Shown: positions 41,236 through 50,911 of the stretch, piece by piece
Position numbering within the stretch: position 1 is the stretch's first letter
How the letters are laid out: each line of letters begins with the position of its first letter
NCBI GenBank assembly: GCA_930989535.1
Contig: CAKNLK010000002.1
Span: 62,001-126,000 of the forward strand
Reading direction: 5' to 3'
DNA length: 64,000 bases
DNA from: an uncultured Clostridia bacterium
GTDB lineage: Bacteria; Bacillota; Clostridia; Christensenellales; Borkfalkiaceae
Notes under the pieces: generated by a model
Seen by the model: the letters and a program-made list of their open reading frames with translations, nothing else
Told to the model about the DNA's origin: nothing
Databases searched by the model: none
Position numbers and translations under genes: made by a program

Positions 41236-43788
41236 TCAGTTTTTTTTCCAATCGGCGTCCAGATAAGTATTCTTCAAAAGTTCTGCCGCAGTTTCGGGGT
41301 CGCGCAAAAGCTCCGCGTCAATCGGCTCGCCGTCAGCCGTCCAACCCTCGGGGTCTGCAAAATATACTTCGGAAAGATTCCGGCATTTATCGATGATTGA
41401 ACCGGCAATGAAAGATACGTTTGCGGGAATCGTGAGGCTTGTGAGATTCGCGCATCCGCAGAAAGCAGAATCTTTAATGGTCGCTACCGATTCGGGGAGT
41501 ACGATTTTTTTCAGCCCGGTGCAATTCCTAAAAGCTGAGACACCAATCAATGTTACGCAGTCGGGGATTTCAATGCTTTGCAGGTTGGTACAGCCTTCAA
41601 ATGCGTTTGTACCTATTATTTTTAAGCTGCTCGGCAGATTGATTTTCGTCAATCCGGAACAACCGCTAAATACGATACCGATACCGCTTTCCATACCGAT
41701 AGCGGTTACACCTTCGGGGATGGTGATTTCGCCTTTTAGTGCGGCCGGGATGCATTTTATTTGCGTCATAGCTCTGTTATAAAGGACACCGTCCTGCGCG
41801 GCGAACCATTGGTTTCCCTCTTCAACGGTAAATTTTTCCAAAGAATAACAGTCGGTGAACGGCCCGGTAGCCGTGGTGTTGGAACCAATCGTTTGCAGGC
41901 TCGCCGGTACGCAATATTCGGTGATCGTTTTATCGAGGATATAATAGAGCCGAGTTTTACTCGCGTTGTATACGCCGACTTCGTCAATAAAATAATTATC
42001 GTTAAAAACAATTTCTTTTTTGCCTGTCAGCGCTTCATATAAGTCCATGATGCCGCTTCCCACAAGATAGCCACCCTCCGACTCGTCGGGGAATCCGCCT
42101 CCCAAATTTTCAAAATTTAGGGTCGATACGTTTTCTCCGAACGTCACTTTTTCCAAATAGGAACATTCGTAAAAGGCTTCCCTGGCGATTATTTCCGTTT
42201 GGTCAGGAATGATGTATTCCGTCCGCTCGTGCTTGTTGGGGTATTGGATGAGCGTAAAGAGAGTTTTTGTAAACAGTACCCCGTCCTTCGCCGTAAAGTA
42301 GAGGTTTTCATCATCGACGGAAATATTTTCCAGCGGCATATAACCGAATGCCCGATTTCCGATAAATTCAACCGTCTTCGGGATCGATACTGAGGTAATA
42401 AGTCTTTGTATCGAGCCGTCGAGACAGTTGATTTGTCCGCTGATAGTTTCTTCGGAGCCGAGCGCGATGACGGTATAGTCGCGCCCGTCGTGTTGCACTG
42501 TTTCGGGGATTGCGAAGATGCCCGCAATATCCGTGCGGCGTAGCGCCACGGCGTTGTAACCGACGATTTCATAGGCGCACGCATCAACGATAAATTCCTC
42601 GCCGATTTGAAGACCTTCGTCCGCATAGTCGCTTGTTGCACGGTCGGGCAGGTCGTATTGGAAGTAAATTCCTTCTCCGCTACTCGTATCGAAGGTGTGG
42701 TCGGGTAGAAAATCTTCGTCCATATTGCAGAAATAATTATAAGTTATGCCCCATTTCCAGCCGGGCGCGTCGTCGTAGGTCAAGTCGCACCAATACCACT
42801 GTCCGTCGTCCAGCTTTACCAGGTTCCAGGCGTGTTCCTCGCCGTCCCCTTCGCCCGTGACGAACAGGTTTTCCACGCCCGCAAAGTTGAGCATCAGTTG
42901 ATATGTCCGCGCGTATCCCTCGCACACGGCGGAACGGTTTTCGAGCACGCCGAGAATATTGTGCGCCCAAGGCTTATCGATGTCGGCGTCTTTCGCGTAA
43001 TCGACGGCGCGCAGTATAAAATCGTGGCAGGCCAGTGCGGTGTCGTACACTGTTGCACCCGCGTCAATGTTCGTAGCATATTCGTTGATGGTGTCATCGA
43101 TCAGCACATTGTAATTCGCCCGCGTTTCGGCAGAGGCATAATCCTCCTCGATTAACAGTTCTATCCTCGTTTCATATACTACGGTTAAGGAATTGGAAAG
43201 CCAATAATAGAGGGGATTGTCGTCCTTATACGTCTTCCATACGGCGATACTCTCCTTGTCGGTCAGCCCGTATTCTGTATAGTCGAACGCCGCTAGAATT
43301 AAATCGCCCGGCGCGTCTCTGTCCGTATCGATATGGAAAGCCGTTACAGCAGCGTCGATGTCTTCGTAGAGCGCCTGCATCCCTTCGCCGTTCGGCAGAG
43401 TGCCGAGGAAATCATACCCGTAGGTACCGTTCAAAATGTCGGTAACTTTCTCGCCGCAGTGGGAGCATTCACCGTTTTTCAATGCGTGCCCGAGCGCGTC
43501 CGTCTCTTCTTCCTTTGCAGCGCCGCATGTGCGGCATGTGTAGCGAACGGCACCTTTTTCGGTGCAGGTCGCTCTCGTCAGCGTTTCCGCTTTCCAATCG
43601 TGTTTTGCGCGGTCGGTTGTGGCGTCGCAGTCGTCATCGGTGCAGACGCGCCAATGCTCCGTATCGCTGTACGACCATTCTTCGGAATAGGTATGATTGT
43701 GTTCATTTTCACAGGCGGCGAAAACGAACAGACACATCGACGATAAAGCGAGCGCCGCAAGCGCCGCGAGCCAGAATTTTTTCTTCAT
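41236..43788 (-). CDS. Transglutaminase-like and leucine-rich-repeat (BspA-type) lipoprotein
   Basis: An 850-residue surface protein. Signal peptide MKKKFWLAALAALALSS with lipobox FAAC near residue 25. Residues about 28-105 are rich in paired Cys and His (two CxxC-type knots). A transglutaminase-like domain follows with its Cys in SAVCEGYARTY, His in EEHAWNLVKL and Asp in YWCDLTYDD. The C-terminal 400 residues are LRR_5 repeats of BspA type (for example FEGCTNLQSIEIPDCVTLIG). Such proteins bind host or mucosal components in gut bacteria. The ATG at 43788 follows GGGGGAGAA. Fixed to the outside by lipid. Confidence 0.87.
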   Translation of the reverse strand: MKKKFWLAALAALALSSMCLFVFAACENEHNHTYSEEWSYSDTEHWRVCTDDDCDATTDRAKHDWKAETLTRATCTEKGAVRYTCRTCGAAKEEETDALGHALKNGECSHCGEKVTDILNGTYGYDFLGTLPNGEGMQALYEDIDAAVTAFHIDTDRDAPGDLILAAFDYTEYGLTDKESIAVWKTYKDDNPLYYWLSNSLTVVYETRIELLIEEDYASAETRANYNVLIDDTINEYATNIDAGATVYDTALACHDFILRAVDYAKDADIDKPWAHNILGVLENRSAVCEGYARTYQLMLNFAGVENLFVTGEGDGEEHAWNLVKLDDGQWYWCDLTYDDAPGWKWGITYNYFCNMDEDFLPDHTFDTSSGEGIYFQYDLPDRATSDYADEGLQIGEEFIVDACAYEIVGYNAVALRRTDIAGIFAIPETVQHDGRDYTVIALGSEETISGQINCLDGSIQRLITSVSIPKTVEFIGNRAFGYMPLENISVDDENLYFTAKDGVLFTKTLFTLIQYPNKHERTEYIIPDQTEIIAREAFYECSYLEKVTFGENVSTLNFENLGGGFPDESEGGYLVGSGIMDLYEALTGKKEIVFNDNYFIDEVGVYNASKTRLYYILDKTITEYCVPASLQTIGSNTTATGPFTDCYSLEKFTVEEGNQWFAAQDGVLYNRAMTQIKCIPAALKGEITIPEGVTAIGMESGIGIVFSGCSGLTKINLPSSLKIIGTNAFEGCTNLQSIEIPDCVTLIGVSAFRNCTGLKKIVLPESVATIKDSAFCGCANLTSLTIPANVSFIAGSIIDKCRNLSEVYFADPEGWTADGEPIDAELLRDPETAAELLKNTYLDADWKKN

Positions 43789-43987
43789 ATTCTCCCCCTT
43801 CGGCAGAGTTTCTGCCCGGCCGCATCTAGCTGCGGCCGTATTTTCAATTCCATTATATCGCGGGTTCCGCTGAAAAGCAATAGTAAAATCAATTTCTTTA
43901 AACATTTATTTTATTTGCGAGGCGGGAGCAGGGGCGTTCGGGCGCCCGCCGCAAATTATTTCTGCCCCGCCTCGCCCGTCTTTTCGG

Positions 43988-44016
43988 TTGACAAGGCGCA
44001 GGGTTTTTATTATAAT
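43988..44016 (+). promoter_or_regulatory. Consensus promoter of valS
   Basis: TTGACA (43988-43993), a 17-base spacer and TATAAT (44011-44016), a full match to the sigma-A consensus. Confidence 0.88.
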
Positions 44017-44039
44017 AAATAGCGGAATATTTGCGGCAG

Positions 44040-44078
44040 GTTTACGGCTAACTTTTTTGGCGGTAAACTTGTTTTTTT
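44040..44078 (+). terminator. Terminator-like hairpin in the valS leader
   Basis: GTTTAC (44040-44045) pairs with GTAAAC (44063-44068), with an inner GC/GC, followed by TTG and seven T residues. It lies between the promoter and the start codon, so it could attenuate valS. The leader (about 71 bases) is too short for a T-box and shows no T-box sequence. Confidence 0.5.
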
Positions 44079-44093
44079 CACGAGGAATGAGAC

Positions 44094-46721
44094 ATGGAAA
44101 TGCAGAAGAACTACAACCCCAAAGACTTTGAGGACAGGCTGTACGCCGAGTGGATGGATAAAAACTACTTCCGCGCGGAAGCCGACCCCTCCAAAATTCC
44201 GTTCACCATCGTCATCCCGCCCCCGAACATCACGGGGCAGCTGCACCTGGGGCACGCGCTCGACAACACCATCATCGACGCGCTCATCCGCTTCAAGCGC
44301 ATGCAGGGGTATTCTGCCCTGTATTTGCCCGGCTGCGACCACGCGTCCATCGCCACCGAGGTCAAAATCGTCGAGGAGATGAAAAAAGAGGGGCTCACGA
44401 AAAACGACGTGGGGCGCGACGGCTTTTTGGAGCGCGCCTGGGCGTGGAAGGAAAAGTACGGCGGCCGCATCGTCGAACAGATGAAAAAGATGGGCGTCTC
44501 CTGCGATTGGTCGCGCCTTTCCTTTACCATGGACGAAAAGTGCTCCCGCGCCGTGCGCGAGGTGTTCGTCAACCTCTATAACAAGGGGCTCATCTACCGC
44601 GGCGACCGCATCATCAACTGGTGCCCCGGCTGCAAGACGGCGCTCTCCGACGCGGAAGTGGAGTACAGCGAAGACGCGTCCTTCTTCTGGCACCTGAAAT
44701 ACCCCGTCAAGGACAGCGACGAGTCCATCATCGTCGCCACCACCCGCCCCGAAACCATGCTGGGCGACACCGCCGTCGCCGTCAACCCCAAGGACAAGCG
44801 GTATAAAAACATGGTGGGCAAGACGCTCGTTCTGCCCCTCGTCGGACGGGAAATCCCGATTGTCGCCGACGACTACGTGGATATGAAATTCGGCTCGGGC
44901 GCCGTCAAAATCACGCCCGCGCACGACCCGAACGACTTCGAGGTCGGCCTGCGCCACGATCTGCCCGTCATCCGCGTCATGAACGACGACGGCTCGATGA
45001 ACGAAAACGCGGGCAAGTATGAGGGCTTAGACCGCTTCGAAGCGCGCGAAAAGATCGTGGAGGACTTGAAGGCGTGCGGCGCGCTCGTCAAAATCGAGCC
45101 GCACAGCCACAACGTGGGGCATTGCTACCGCTGCAAGAGCACGGTCGAGCCGATCGTTTCCAAGCAGTGGTTCGTCAAGATGGAGCCGCTCGCCGGCCCC
45201 GCCATCGACGCGGTCGCCCGCAATAAAATCAAATTCACGCCCGAGCGGTTCTCGAAAATTTACTTCAATTGGATGGAGGGCATCAAGGATTGGTGCATCT
45301 CCCGCCAGCTGTGGTGGGGGCATCGCATCCCCGTGTGGTACTGTCAGGACTGCGGCGAAGTCATCTGCTCCAAAACCGACCCGACGGAGTGCCCGCACTG
45401 CCATAGCACCAATCTCAGACAGGATGAGGACGTGCTGGATACCTGGTTCTCCTCGGCGCTGTGGCCCTTCTCGACGCTCGGCTACCCCGACAAGACGGAA
45501 GATTTCAACTATTTCTACCCGACCGACGTGCTCTCCTGCGGGTACGACATCATCTTTTTCTGGGTTGCCCGCATGATTTTCTCGGGCATCGAGCACACCA
45601 AAAAGGTGCCGTTCCGCGACGTATTGCTGCACGGCATCGTGCGCGACGAGCAGGGCAGAAAGATGTCCAAATCCCTCGGCAACGGCATCGACCCGCTGGA
45701 AGTTATCGACGAGTACGGCGCCGATTCCCTGCGCTTCGCGCTTATCACGGGCGTCGCGCCCGGCAACGACAGCCGTTACAGCAAGGGCAAGGTCGAGGCG
45801 GCGCGCAACTTCATGAACAAAATCTGGAACGCCTCCCGCTTCGTTCTGATGAACGCGGAAGGGGTGGATATCCCGTCCGTCCTTGACGTCAAATTCTCCC
45901 CCGCGGATAAGTGGATTATCTCCAAGCTCGAAAGCTGCATCCGCGAAGTCACCCTCAACATGGGCAAATTCGAACTCGGCATCGCCGCGGGCGCGCTGTA
46001 CGACTTTTTGTGGAGCGACTTCTGCGACTGGTACATCGAGCTGTGCAAGAGCTCGCTCTACGGCGACGACGCGAACAAAAAGGCGGCAACGCTGTCGGTT
46101 TTGTGCTTCGTTTTAAAGACGTCGCTCAAGCTCCTGCACCCGTTCGTGCCCTTCATTACCGAGGAAATTTATCAGAATATTCCGGGCACGGAGGGGAGCA
46201 TCATGGTCTCCGAGTTCCCGCGCTATAACTCGAAATACGCCTATAAGAAGGAAGCGAAGGCGTTCGAGACGGTCATGGATATTATCAAGGCGGTGCGCAA
46301 CATGAAGGTGCAGGTCAACTGCCCGCCTGCCAAAAAGGTCAAGCTCTTCCTCGCGACGCCCAACAAGCGGCTGGTTTCCGCGAACGCGAACGCCATTTTA
46401 AAGCTCGCGGGTGCGAGTGAAATCGCCTTCGTCGAGAGCGGCGCGGAAGTGGGCGAAAAGACTCTTTCGCAGGTCACGGAGGGCTGCACGGTGTTTGTGC
46501 CGCTCGGCGAGCTGGTCGATATCGAAAAGGAGCGCGAGCGCCTCTCCAAGGAATTGGAGCGCATCGTCGGCGAAATCCGCCGCGCGGACGGCAAGTTGCA
46601 GAACCGCGGGTTTATCGACAAGGCGCCAAAAAACCTCGTCGACGCGGAGCGCGCCAAACTCGAAAAATTTATCGAAATGAAAGCAAAAATCGAGCGCCAA
46701 ATCGAGGAACTCGACGCATAA
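44094..46721 (+). CDS. valS: Valyl-tRNA synthetase
   Basis: An 875-residue class I synthetase charging tRNA-Val. The HIGH motif is [18 protein letters not shown] (about 43-60), the KMSKS loop is [14 protein letters not shown] (about 522-535), the editing domain has [16 protein letters not shown], and the C-terminal coiled coil (about 800-875) is typical of ValRS. GAGGAATGAG precedes the ATG. Monocistronic between its own promoter and two terminators. Confidence 0.97.
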   Translation: MEMQKNYNPKDFEDRLYAEWMDKNYFRAEADPSKIPFTIVIPPPNITGQLHLGHALDNTIIDALIRFKRMQGYSALYLPGCDHASIATEVKIVEEMKKEGLTKNDVGRDGFLERAWAWKEKYGGRIVEQMKKMGVSCDWSRLSFTMDEKCSRAVREVFVNLYNKGLIYRGDRIINWCPGCKTALSDAEVEYSEDASFFWHLKYPVKDSDESIIVATTRPETMLGDTAVAVNPKDKRYKNMVGKTLVLPLVGREIPIVADDYVDMKFGSGAVKITPAHDPNDFEVGLRHDLPVIRVMNDDGSMNENAGKYEGLDRFEAREKIVEDLKACGALVKIEPHSHNVGHCYRCKSTVEPIVSKQWFVKMEPLAGPAIDAVARNKIKFTPERFSKIYFNWMEGIKDWCISRQLWWGHRIPVWYCQDCGEVICSKTDPTECPHCHSTNLRQDEDVLDTWFSSALWPFSTLGYPDKTEDFNYFYPTDVLSCGYDIIFFWVARMIFSGIEHTKKVPFRDVLLHGIVRDEQGRKMSKSLGNGIDPLEVIDEYGADSLRFALITGVAPGNDSRYSKGKVEAARNFMNKIWNASRFVLMNAEGVDIPSVLDVKFSPADKWIISKLESCIREVTLNMGKFELGIAAGALYDFLWSDFCDWYIELCKSSLYGDDANKKAATLSVLCFVLKTSLKLLHPFVPFITEEIYQNIPGTEGSIMVSEFPRYNSKYAYKKEAKAFETVMDIIKAVRNMKVQVNCPPAKKVKLFLATPNKRLVSANANAILKLAGASEIAFVESGAEVGEKTLSQVTEGCTVFVPLGELVDIEKERERLSKELERIVGEIRRADGKLQNRGFIDKAPKNLVDAERAKLEKFIEMKAKIERQIEELDA

Positions 46722-46726
46722 CAAAT

Positions 46727-46750
46727 AAGCCGGCATCTATATGCCGGCTT
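46727..46750 (+). terminator. First valS terminator hairpin
   Basis: A perfect 10-bp stem (AAGCCGGCAT with ATGCCGGCTT) around CTAT, starting six bases after the stop. Confidence 0.65.
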
Positions 46751-46760
46751 GTACCGGAGA

Positions 46761-46785
46761 AAAGCCCGCACGTGCGGGCTTTTTT
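46761..46785 (+). terminator. Second valS terminator
   Basis: AAAGCCCGCAC with its complement, followed by a six-T run; the stronger of the two consecutive hairpins. Confidence 0.75.
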
Positions 46786-46808
46786 GCGTAAAAAATTTTA
46801 ATTTTCGA

Positions 46809-46837
46809 TTGACGAAACGTTCACCGTGTGATAAAAT
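46809..46837 (+). promoter_or_regulatory. Promoter of the zinc-ribbon membrane protein gene
   Basis: TTGACG, a 17-base spacer and TAAAAT (46832-46837), then a leader of about 20 bases with AAGGGGGAG as ribosome binding site. Confidence 0.75.
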
Positions 46838-46864
46838 AATGAAAAACCGAATCAAGGGGGAGAA

Positions 46865-47806
46865 ATGAAAAAGCAACTGGAACAGTTTGCGGCGGAGCAT
46901 ACGCTTTCGCTCAACAAAAGCGACATGTACGGCAGTTATAACGGCTACCAGGTGAGCATACGGTGGGGGAATATCTGGACGTCGTCGGCGTTTTACGTCG
47001 GATTCCATGTCAACCTCGGCAATAAGGCGAACGAGGTCATCAATTGGCTTACGATTTCGCAAAAGAAAGAGCTGCGCATCGCGAACGTCACCGTCGACGG
47101 CAGCGGGTTCTATTGCATTTTCACCAATATGACGCTCGGCAGTTCTCTGAAAAAGGCGCATACCGTGCTGTACGCCGTTATCGAATACCTGAAAGCGCAG
47201 GGAATTCCCGGCGATGTGTGCCCGTATTGCGGCTTGCCGATGGAGGAAAAGAAACTTGTGGAGGACAATTTTTGTCTTTTCAACGCGCACGAGGCGTGTT
47301 TTGCCTCCAAATTGTCGCAGGTGCAGGATGCCGAAACGGCGGAAGCAAGTATGCCGAACAATTATTTGAAAGGCTTTTTGGGCGCATTGCTCGGCGGCCT
47401 TGTGGGGATGCTCATCTTTTGGGGGCTGTTCCAACTCGGATTCCTCGCGTCCATATCGTCGCTGGTCGGGGCGTTGGTCGGCTCGCTGTTGTATACAAAA
47501 TTCGGCGGCAAAAACAACAAAATGAAAATCGTCATCATTGCGGTCGTTGTTTTTGTTCTGACGGCGGCGGCTTTCTTCCTTTGCTATCTGCAGGTGGTGC
47601 GCGATGCTATGACCGAAGCCGGTGTCTACGGGAGCACAATCGAAATGCTGTCCTACCTTTTGGAGACGAATCAAGAGATAAGAGCCGCATTCTGGGGCGA
47701 TTTTGCGATGTCAATCGTTTTCACAATCGTCGGAATCGTGGTTGTGGCTATGTCGATGGTTCGCCAGCAAAAAAAGGTGTCCTCGGGCATGAAAAAGCAT
47801 TCGTAA
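46865..47806 (+). CDS. Membrane protein with a Cys/His cluster, function unknown
   Basis: A 313-residue protein. Residues 1-115 form a soluble mixed alpha/beta domain. CPYCGLPM at about 119-126 plus FNAHEACF near 141 suggest a metal-binding knot. Four hydrophobic segments follow (about 172-190, 194-208, 222-245 and 282-302). No family is recognised. It lies alone between valS and the facing 4-helix protein. Confidence 0.7.
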   Translation: MKKQLEQFAAEHTLSLNKSDMYGSYNGYQVSIRWGNIWTSSAFYVGFHVNLGNKANEVINWLTISQKKELRIANVTVDGSGFYCIFTNMTLGSSLKKAHTVLYAVIEYLKAQGIPGDVCPYCGLPMEEKKLVEDNFCLFNAHEACFASKLSQVQDAETAEASMPNNYLKGFLGALLGGLVGMLIFWGLFQLGFLASISSLVGALVGSLLYTKFGGKNNKMKIVIIAVVVFVLTAAAFFLCYLQVVRDAMTEAGVYGSTIEMLSYLLETNQEIRAAFWGDFAMSIVFTIVGIVVVAMSMVRQQKKVSSGMKKHS

Positions 47807-47820
47807 AATTACATTCGGCG

Positions 47821-47854
47821 GGCGCCGGGCGGATTTTGCCGCCCGGCGCCTTTT
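47821..47854 (+). terminator. Terminator of the zinc-ribbon membrane protein gene
   Basis: A perfect 12-bp stem (GGCGCCGGGCGG with CCGCCCGGCGCC) around ATTTTG, followed by TTTT. Confidence 0.8.
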
Positions 47855-47958
47855 GCGGTTTCAGCGAAACTCCCGTGCAGCGATACAAGGGCGGCGGCAC
47901 GCCCCTCGCGCCGCTGAAAAGTTTCGGGCGTTGTGGCGGCGGCGCAAAGGGGGCGGAC

Positions 47959-47988
47959 AAAAAAGCGGCGCGGAATATTCCGCGCCGC
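47959..47988 (-). terminator. Terminator of the four-helix membrane protein gene
   Basis: A 24-bp perfect palindrome (47965-47988, centred on AATATT); on minus it is followed by six T residues. Confidence 0.8.
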
Positions 47989-48014
47989 ATCATTTTTTGT
48001 AAAACGTTTGCGAA

Positions 48015-48554
48015 TTATTTGAACATTTTGGCGATGGTTCCCTTGAAGAAGCAGGCGACGGCGCCGATAATGGAGAAGATCGCGCCGAGAATAGCGCCGA
48101 TGCCCATGCCTTTCGTGCTGTCGATCGCTTTATACAGTTCGTTGAGGAAAGCGTTCACAGTTTCGTTGATGATATTGCCTTCTTCCAACGAAACCCTGCC
48201 GATGCCGCTCAAACCGACGATGCTGAACAGCAGCACCGCGCTGACCACGAAGCAAGCCGTGGTAACGATCTTCGTGATAAGACCGTTTTTGAAGAGGAGC
48301 GCGAGGATTCCCCCGACCAAGGGCAGCAGGAAGGCAAGGAATACGAGGAAGTTGAAGTTAAGTACAACTACATCGCCGATAATGGGAACGCTCTCCTTAT
48401 AACCGAAAGCGATCTGCGCGCCCGTCCAGCCGTCGGAAGAACTGTTTCCGGCATTGAAAGTAATGGCGGGCAGGAACATCATGCAGAAAGCGACGATGCC
48501 CAGCACCAGCGCAATCGCGCCCGGTATAAAGTATTTCAAATTCTTTTTTGCCAT
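48015..48554 (-). CDS. Four-helix membrane protein of unknown function
   Basis: A 179-residue protein with hydrophobic segments at about 10-30, 66-90, 94-118 and 148-170 and short polar loops; GYKESVPIIGDVVVLNF lies in the first outer loop. Small four-helix proteins like this are common in gut Clostridia and lack an assigned role. GGAGG lies six bases before the ATG. Transcribed alone. Confidence 0.72.
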   Translation of the reverse strand: MAKKNLKYFIPGAIALVLGIVAFCMMFLPAITFNAGNSSSDGWTGAQIAFGYKESVPIIGDVVVLNFNFLVFLAFLLPLVGGILALLFKNGLITKIVTTACFVVSAVLLFSIVGLSGIGRVSLEEGNIINETVNAFLNELYKAIDSTKGMGIGAILGAIFSIIGAVACFFKGTIAKMFK

Positions 48555-48678
48555 AAAAACCTCCTTATTCTCTCCTGTATTTCAACAGGTTAACGTTACT
48601 CTAATTTTACCATAGAACGCCTGAAAAATCAACATTTGCGCCCAAAATTTTGCAAGTTCGACTGATTGCGCCATTCTG

Positions 48679-48707
48679 TTGATTATTTTCCGTCGCTGTT
48701 GTATAAT
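48679..48707 (+). promoter_or_regulatory. Promoter of the YjbR-like gene
   Basis: TTGATT, a 17-base spacer and TATAAT (48702-48707), then a 20-base leader with GGAGGAGGG. Confidence 0.75.
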
Positions 48708-48727
48708 GCTTGGAGGAGGGTATACGA

Positions 48728-49123
48728 ATGGAAAAAACTGTCAAAAAAGAGGAACTTCTGCGCATGACGGAGCGCTTTGAACTTGCGGGGCAGGACAGCC
48801 CCTTTGCGCAGGACGAGGAGATGACCGTTTTCCGCCGCAAGGATAACCGCAAGTGGTTCGGCATATATTTCCGCGTACCCCGCCGCATCTTCGGGGAAGG
48901 GGAGGGCAGCGAGTACGCCGTTGATTTGAAGTGCGAACCCGCCCTCTCGCGCATGCTCTTTGAAACGTACGGGGGCGTCGTTCCCGCGTACCATATGAAT
49001 AAAGTGTATTGGATTACGGTGCGGCTGGATGGAAGTGTGCCGCGGGAAGAAATCGAAAAACTTTTGCGCCTCTCCTACGACCTCGTTGCGCCCAAGGCGC
49101 GCGCGAACGTGAAAAAGAAGTGA
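48728..49123 (+). CDS. MmcQ/YjbR-family protein
   Basis: A 131-residue protein with the MmcQ/YjbR fold: RKWFGIYFRVPRRIFG in the middle, DLKCEPALSRMLFETYGGVV, then AYHMNKVYWITVRLDGSVP and the closing helix LLRLSYDLVAPK. The fold is double-wing-like and some members bind DNA, but biochemical function is unknown. The ATG at 48728 is chosen over one six codons earlier because GGAGGAGGG fits it. Confidence 0.85.
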   Translation: MEKTVKKEELLRMTERFELAGQDSPFAQDEEMTVFRRKDNRKWFGIYFRVPRRIFGEGEGSEYAVDLKCEPALSRMLFETYGGVVPAYHMNKVYWITVRLDGSVPREEIEKLLRLSYDLVAPKARANVKKK

Positions 49124-49152
49124 TAAATTGTCGAAAATAATCGGATTTTCGA

Positions 49153-49181
49153 TTGCTTTTCGCCGCGCGTTATAGTACAAT
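49153..49181 (+). promoter_or_regulatory. Promoter of the uracil permease gene
   Basis: TTGCTT, a 17-base spacer and TACAAT (49176-49181). The 98-base leader has a CGCCGC/GCGGCG hairpin; no PyrR site or purine riboswitch is recognisable. Confidence 0.7.
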
Positions 49182-49285
49182 AAAAAAGATAATGTTGCGG
49201 AGGCGCCGCTTGCGGCGTTTTCGGAATGCGGGGCAATGTTCTGCGGCTTCCGCGGATGCAAATATTTTGAAGGGGTGTTTTACCA

Positions 49286-50857
49286 ATGAATCTGATTTAT
49301 GGCGTAAAAGACAGGCCAAAGGCGGGCCAGTTGATTCTGTTCGCGTTGCAGCAGCTCCTCGCCATTCTCGCCGCGACGATCGCGGTGCCGATGCAGGTCA
49401 ATGCCACGACGGGCAGCAATATGTCTATTTCTGCGGCGCTGTTCGGCGCGGGTGCGGGCACACTCGTGTATCTGCTGTTTACGAAATTCCGCAGCCCCGT
49501 GTTCCTCGGCAGTTCGTTCGCGTTTATCGGCTCGATGTGCGCGGCGTTCGCGGGCGGGGTGTCTATGGCGATGGGGTATCTCGGTCTGTTGATCGGCGCC
49601 GTGTTCGCGGGGTTGGTGTACGTCATCATCGCCGTCGTCGTGAAGCTCGTTGGCGTCAAGTGGATTGACAAAGTTATGCCTGCAGCGGTCATCGGACCTA
49701 CGGTCGCCCTTATCGGGCTCTCGTTAGCGGGCAGCGCCATACAAAATTCCCTCGGCGGCATCAACGTCGGCGATGCGGGCAGTTACGTCATGGATCTTAA
49801 CTCCATTCTCTGCCTTATCTGTGCTCTGTTCACGCTTGCGGTCACGATTGTTTGCTCCGTCTACGGCAAAAAGATGCTGAAGATGATTCCGTTCATTATT
49901 GGTATCCTCTCGGGGTACGCGCTTGCGGCGATCTTTACGGCATTCAGTTACATCCCCGGCGCGGAGGCGATGCGCATCATCGATTTCACGATTTTCCAGA
50001 CGATGGATTGGGTGCCGGCGTTTACCTTTGTGGAAATTTTCACGGAAGGGGCATTGACGGCGGATGGCGGCGTCGGCGCGTATATCGGCACCATCGCCGT
50101 GGCGTATATCCCCGTGGCGTTCGTCGTCTTTGCGGAACACCTCGCCGACCACAAGAACATTTCTTCCATCATTGAAAAGGATCTTTTAACCGATCCAGGC
50201 CTTTCGAGGACGCTCCTCGGCGACGGCATCGGTTCGATGGTAGGCGCCTTCTTCGGCGGCTGCCCCAACACGACCTACGGCGAATCCATCGGCTGCGTGG
50301 CGATTTCAGGCAACGCCTCGGTCGTTACCATTCTTGTGACGGCGGCGCTTGCCCTTGTTTCCGCATTCATTGCCCCGTTCGTCACCTTCCTTTCCAGTAT
50401 CCCCGGCTGCGTTATGGGCGGCGTCTGCATCGCCCTGTACGGTTTTATCGCCGTCAGCGGTCTGAAAATGGTGCAGAAGGTAGACCTCAACGACAATGCG
50501 AACCTGTTCACGGTTTCCTCGATTTTGGTCGCGGGCGTGGGCGGTTTGGCGCTTACGTTCGGGCAGATTACGGTCACGAATATCGCCTGTGCGCTCATCC
50601 TCGGCATCCTGGTCAACGTCCTCGTCAATATCCGAGGCAAAAAGCAGAAGGCGGCGCAGGCGGCCGCCCCCGCCGAAATCAAGGAGGGCGCTTCCGCAGA
50701 CGTTTTGGAGGGATTGGAGAAACTGGAAAACCTTTGCGAGGCGGGTATCCTTACGGAAGAGGAGCTTGCATCGTTTAAACAGCGGGCGGCGGAAAAAACC
50801 GCCGCGGCAGACGCCGCTTCGCCCGATAACGGCGCTTCTTCGGATAAACCCGAATAA
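49286..50857 (+). CDS. uraA: Uracil/xanthine permease (NCS2) with SHOCT-like tail
   Basis: A 523-residue carrier. LQQLLAILAATIAVPMQVN and GGCPNTTYGESIGCVAISGN (about 327-346) are diagnostic of UraA-type NCS2 proton symporters with about 14 helices. The extra C terminus (about 471-501) reads DVLEGLEKLENLCEAGILTE, then EELASFKQ, the SHOCT-type short helical hairpin, followed by an Ala/Asp-rich end. The usual permease stops near 430-450. AAGGGG precedes the ATG. Uracil is the likely substrate from the motif; purines are possible. Confidence 0.88.
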   Translation: MNLIYGVKDRPKAGQLILFALQQLLAILAATIAVPMQVNATTGSNMSISAALFGAGAGTLVYLLFTKFRSPVFLGSSFAFIGSMCAAFAGGVSMAMGYLGLLIGAVFAGLVYVIIAVVVKLVGVKWIDKVMPAAVIGPTVALIGLSLAGSAIQNSLGGINVGDAGSYVMDLNSILCLICALFTLAVTIVCSVYGKKMLKMIPFIIGILSGYALAAIFTAFSYIPGAEAMRIIDFTIFQTMDWVPAFTFVEIFTEGALTADGGVGAYIGTIAVAYIPVAFVVFAEHLADHKNISSIIEKDLLTDPGLSRTLLGDGIGSMVGAFFGGCPNTTYGESIGCVAISGNASVVTILVTAALALVSAFIAPFVTFLSSIPGCVMGGVCIALYGFIAVSGLKMVQKVDLNDNANLFTVSSILVAGVGGLALTFGQITVTNIACALILGILVNVLVNIRGKKQKAAQAAAPAEIKEGASADVLEGLEKLENLCEAGILTEEELASFKQRAAEKTAAADAASPDNGASSDKPE

Positions 50858-50872
50858 ACCGGTCAAAATAAG

Positions 50873-50905
50873 GGAGCCGTCCGCAGTTTGCGGACGGCTC
50901 CGATT
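50873..50905 (+). terminator. Terminator of the uracil permease gene
   Basis: A perfect 13-bp stem (50873-50885 with 50889-50901) around GTT, then GATTTTAT. Confidence 0.8.
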
Positions 50906-50911
50906 TTATAT

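Larger units (their letters stand above)
43789..44093. other. Divergent region between the repeat lipoprotein and valS
   Basis: A 305-base gap. It holds the lipoprotein leader on minus, a GC-rich inverted region near 43920-43980 (GGCGGG...CCCGCC) and the valS promoter and leader at its right end. No ORF is credible. Confidence 0.6.

Noticed and set aside
44017..44093. A T-box riboswitch upstream of valS
   Set aside because: The leader is about 71 bases and lacks the T-box sequence and specifier loop.
46241..47674. A 477-codon open frame on minus over the end of valS and the next gene
   Set aside because: It spans two terminators and a promoter of plus-strand genes; no motif.
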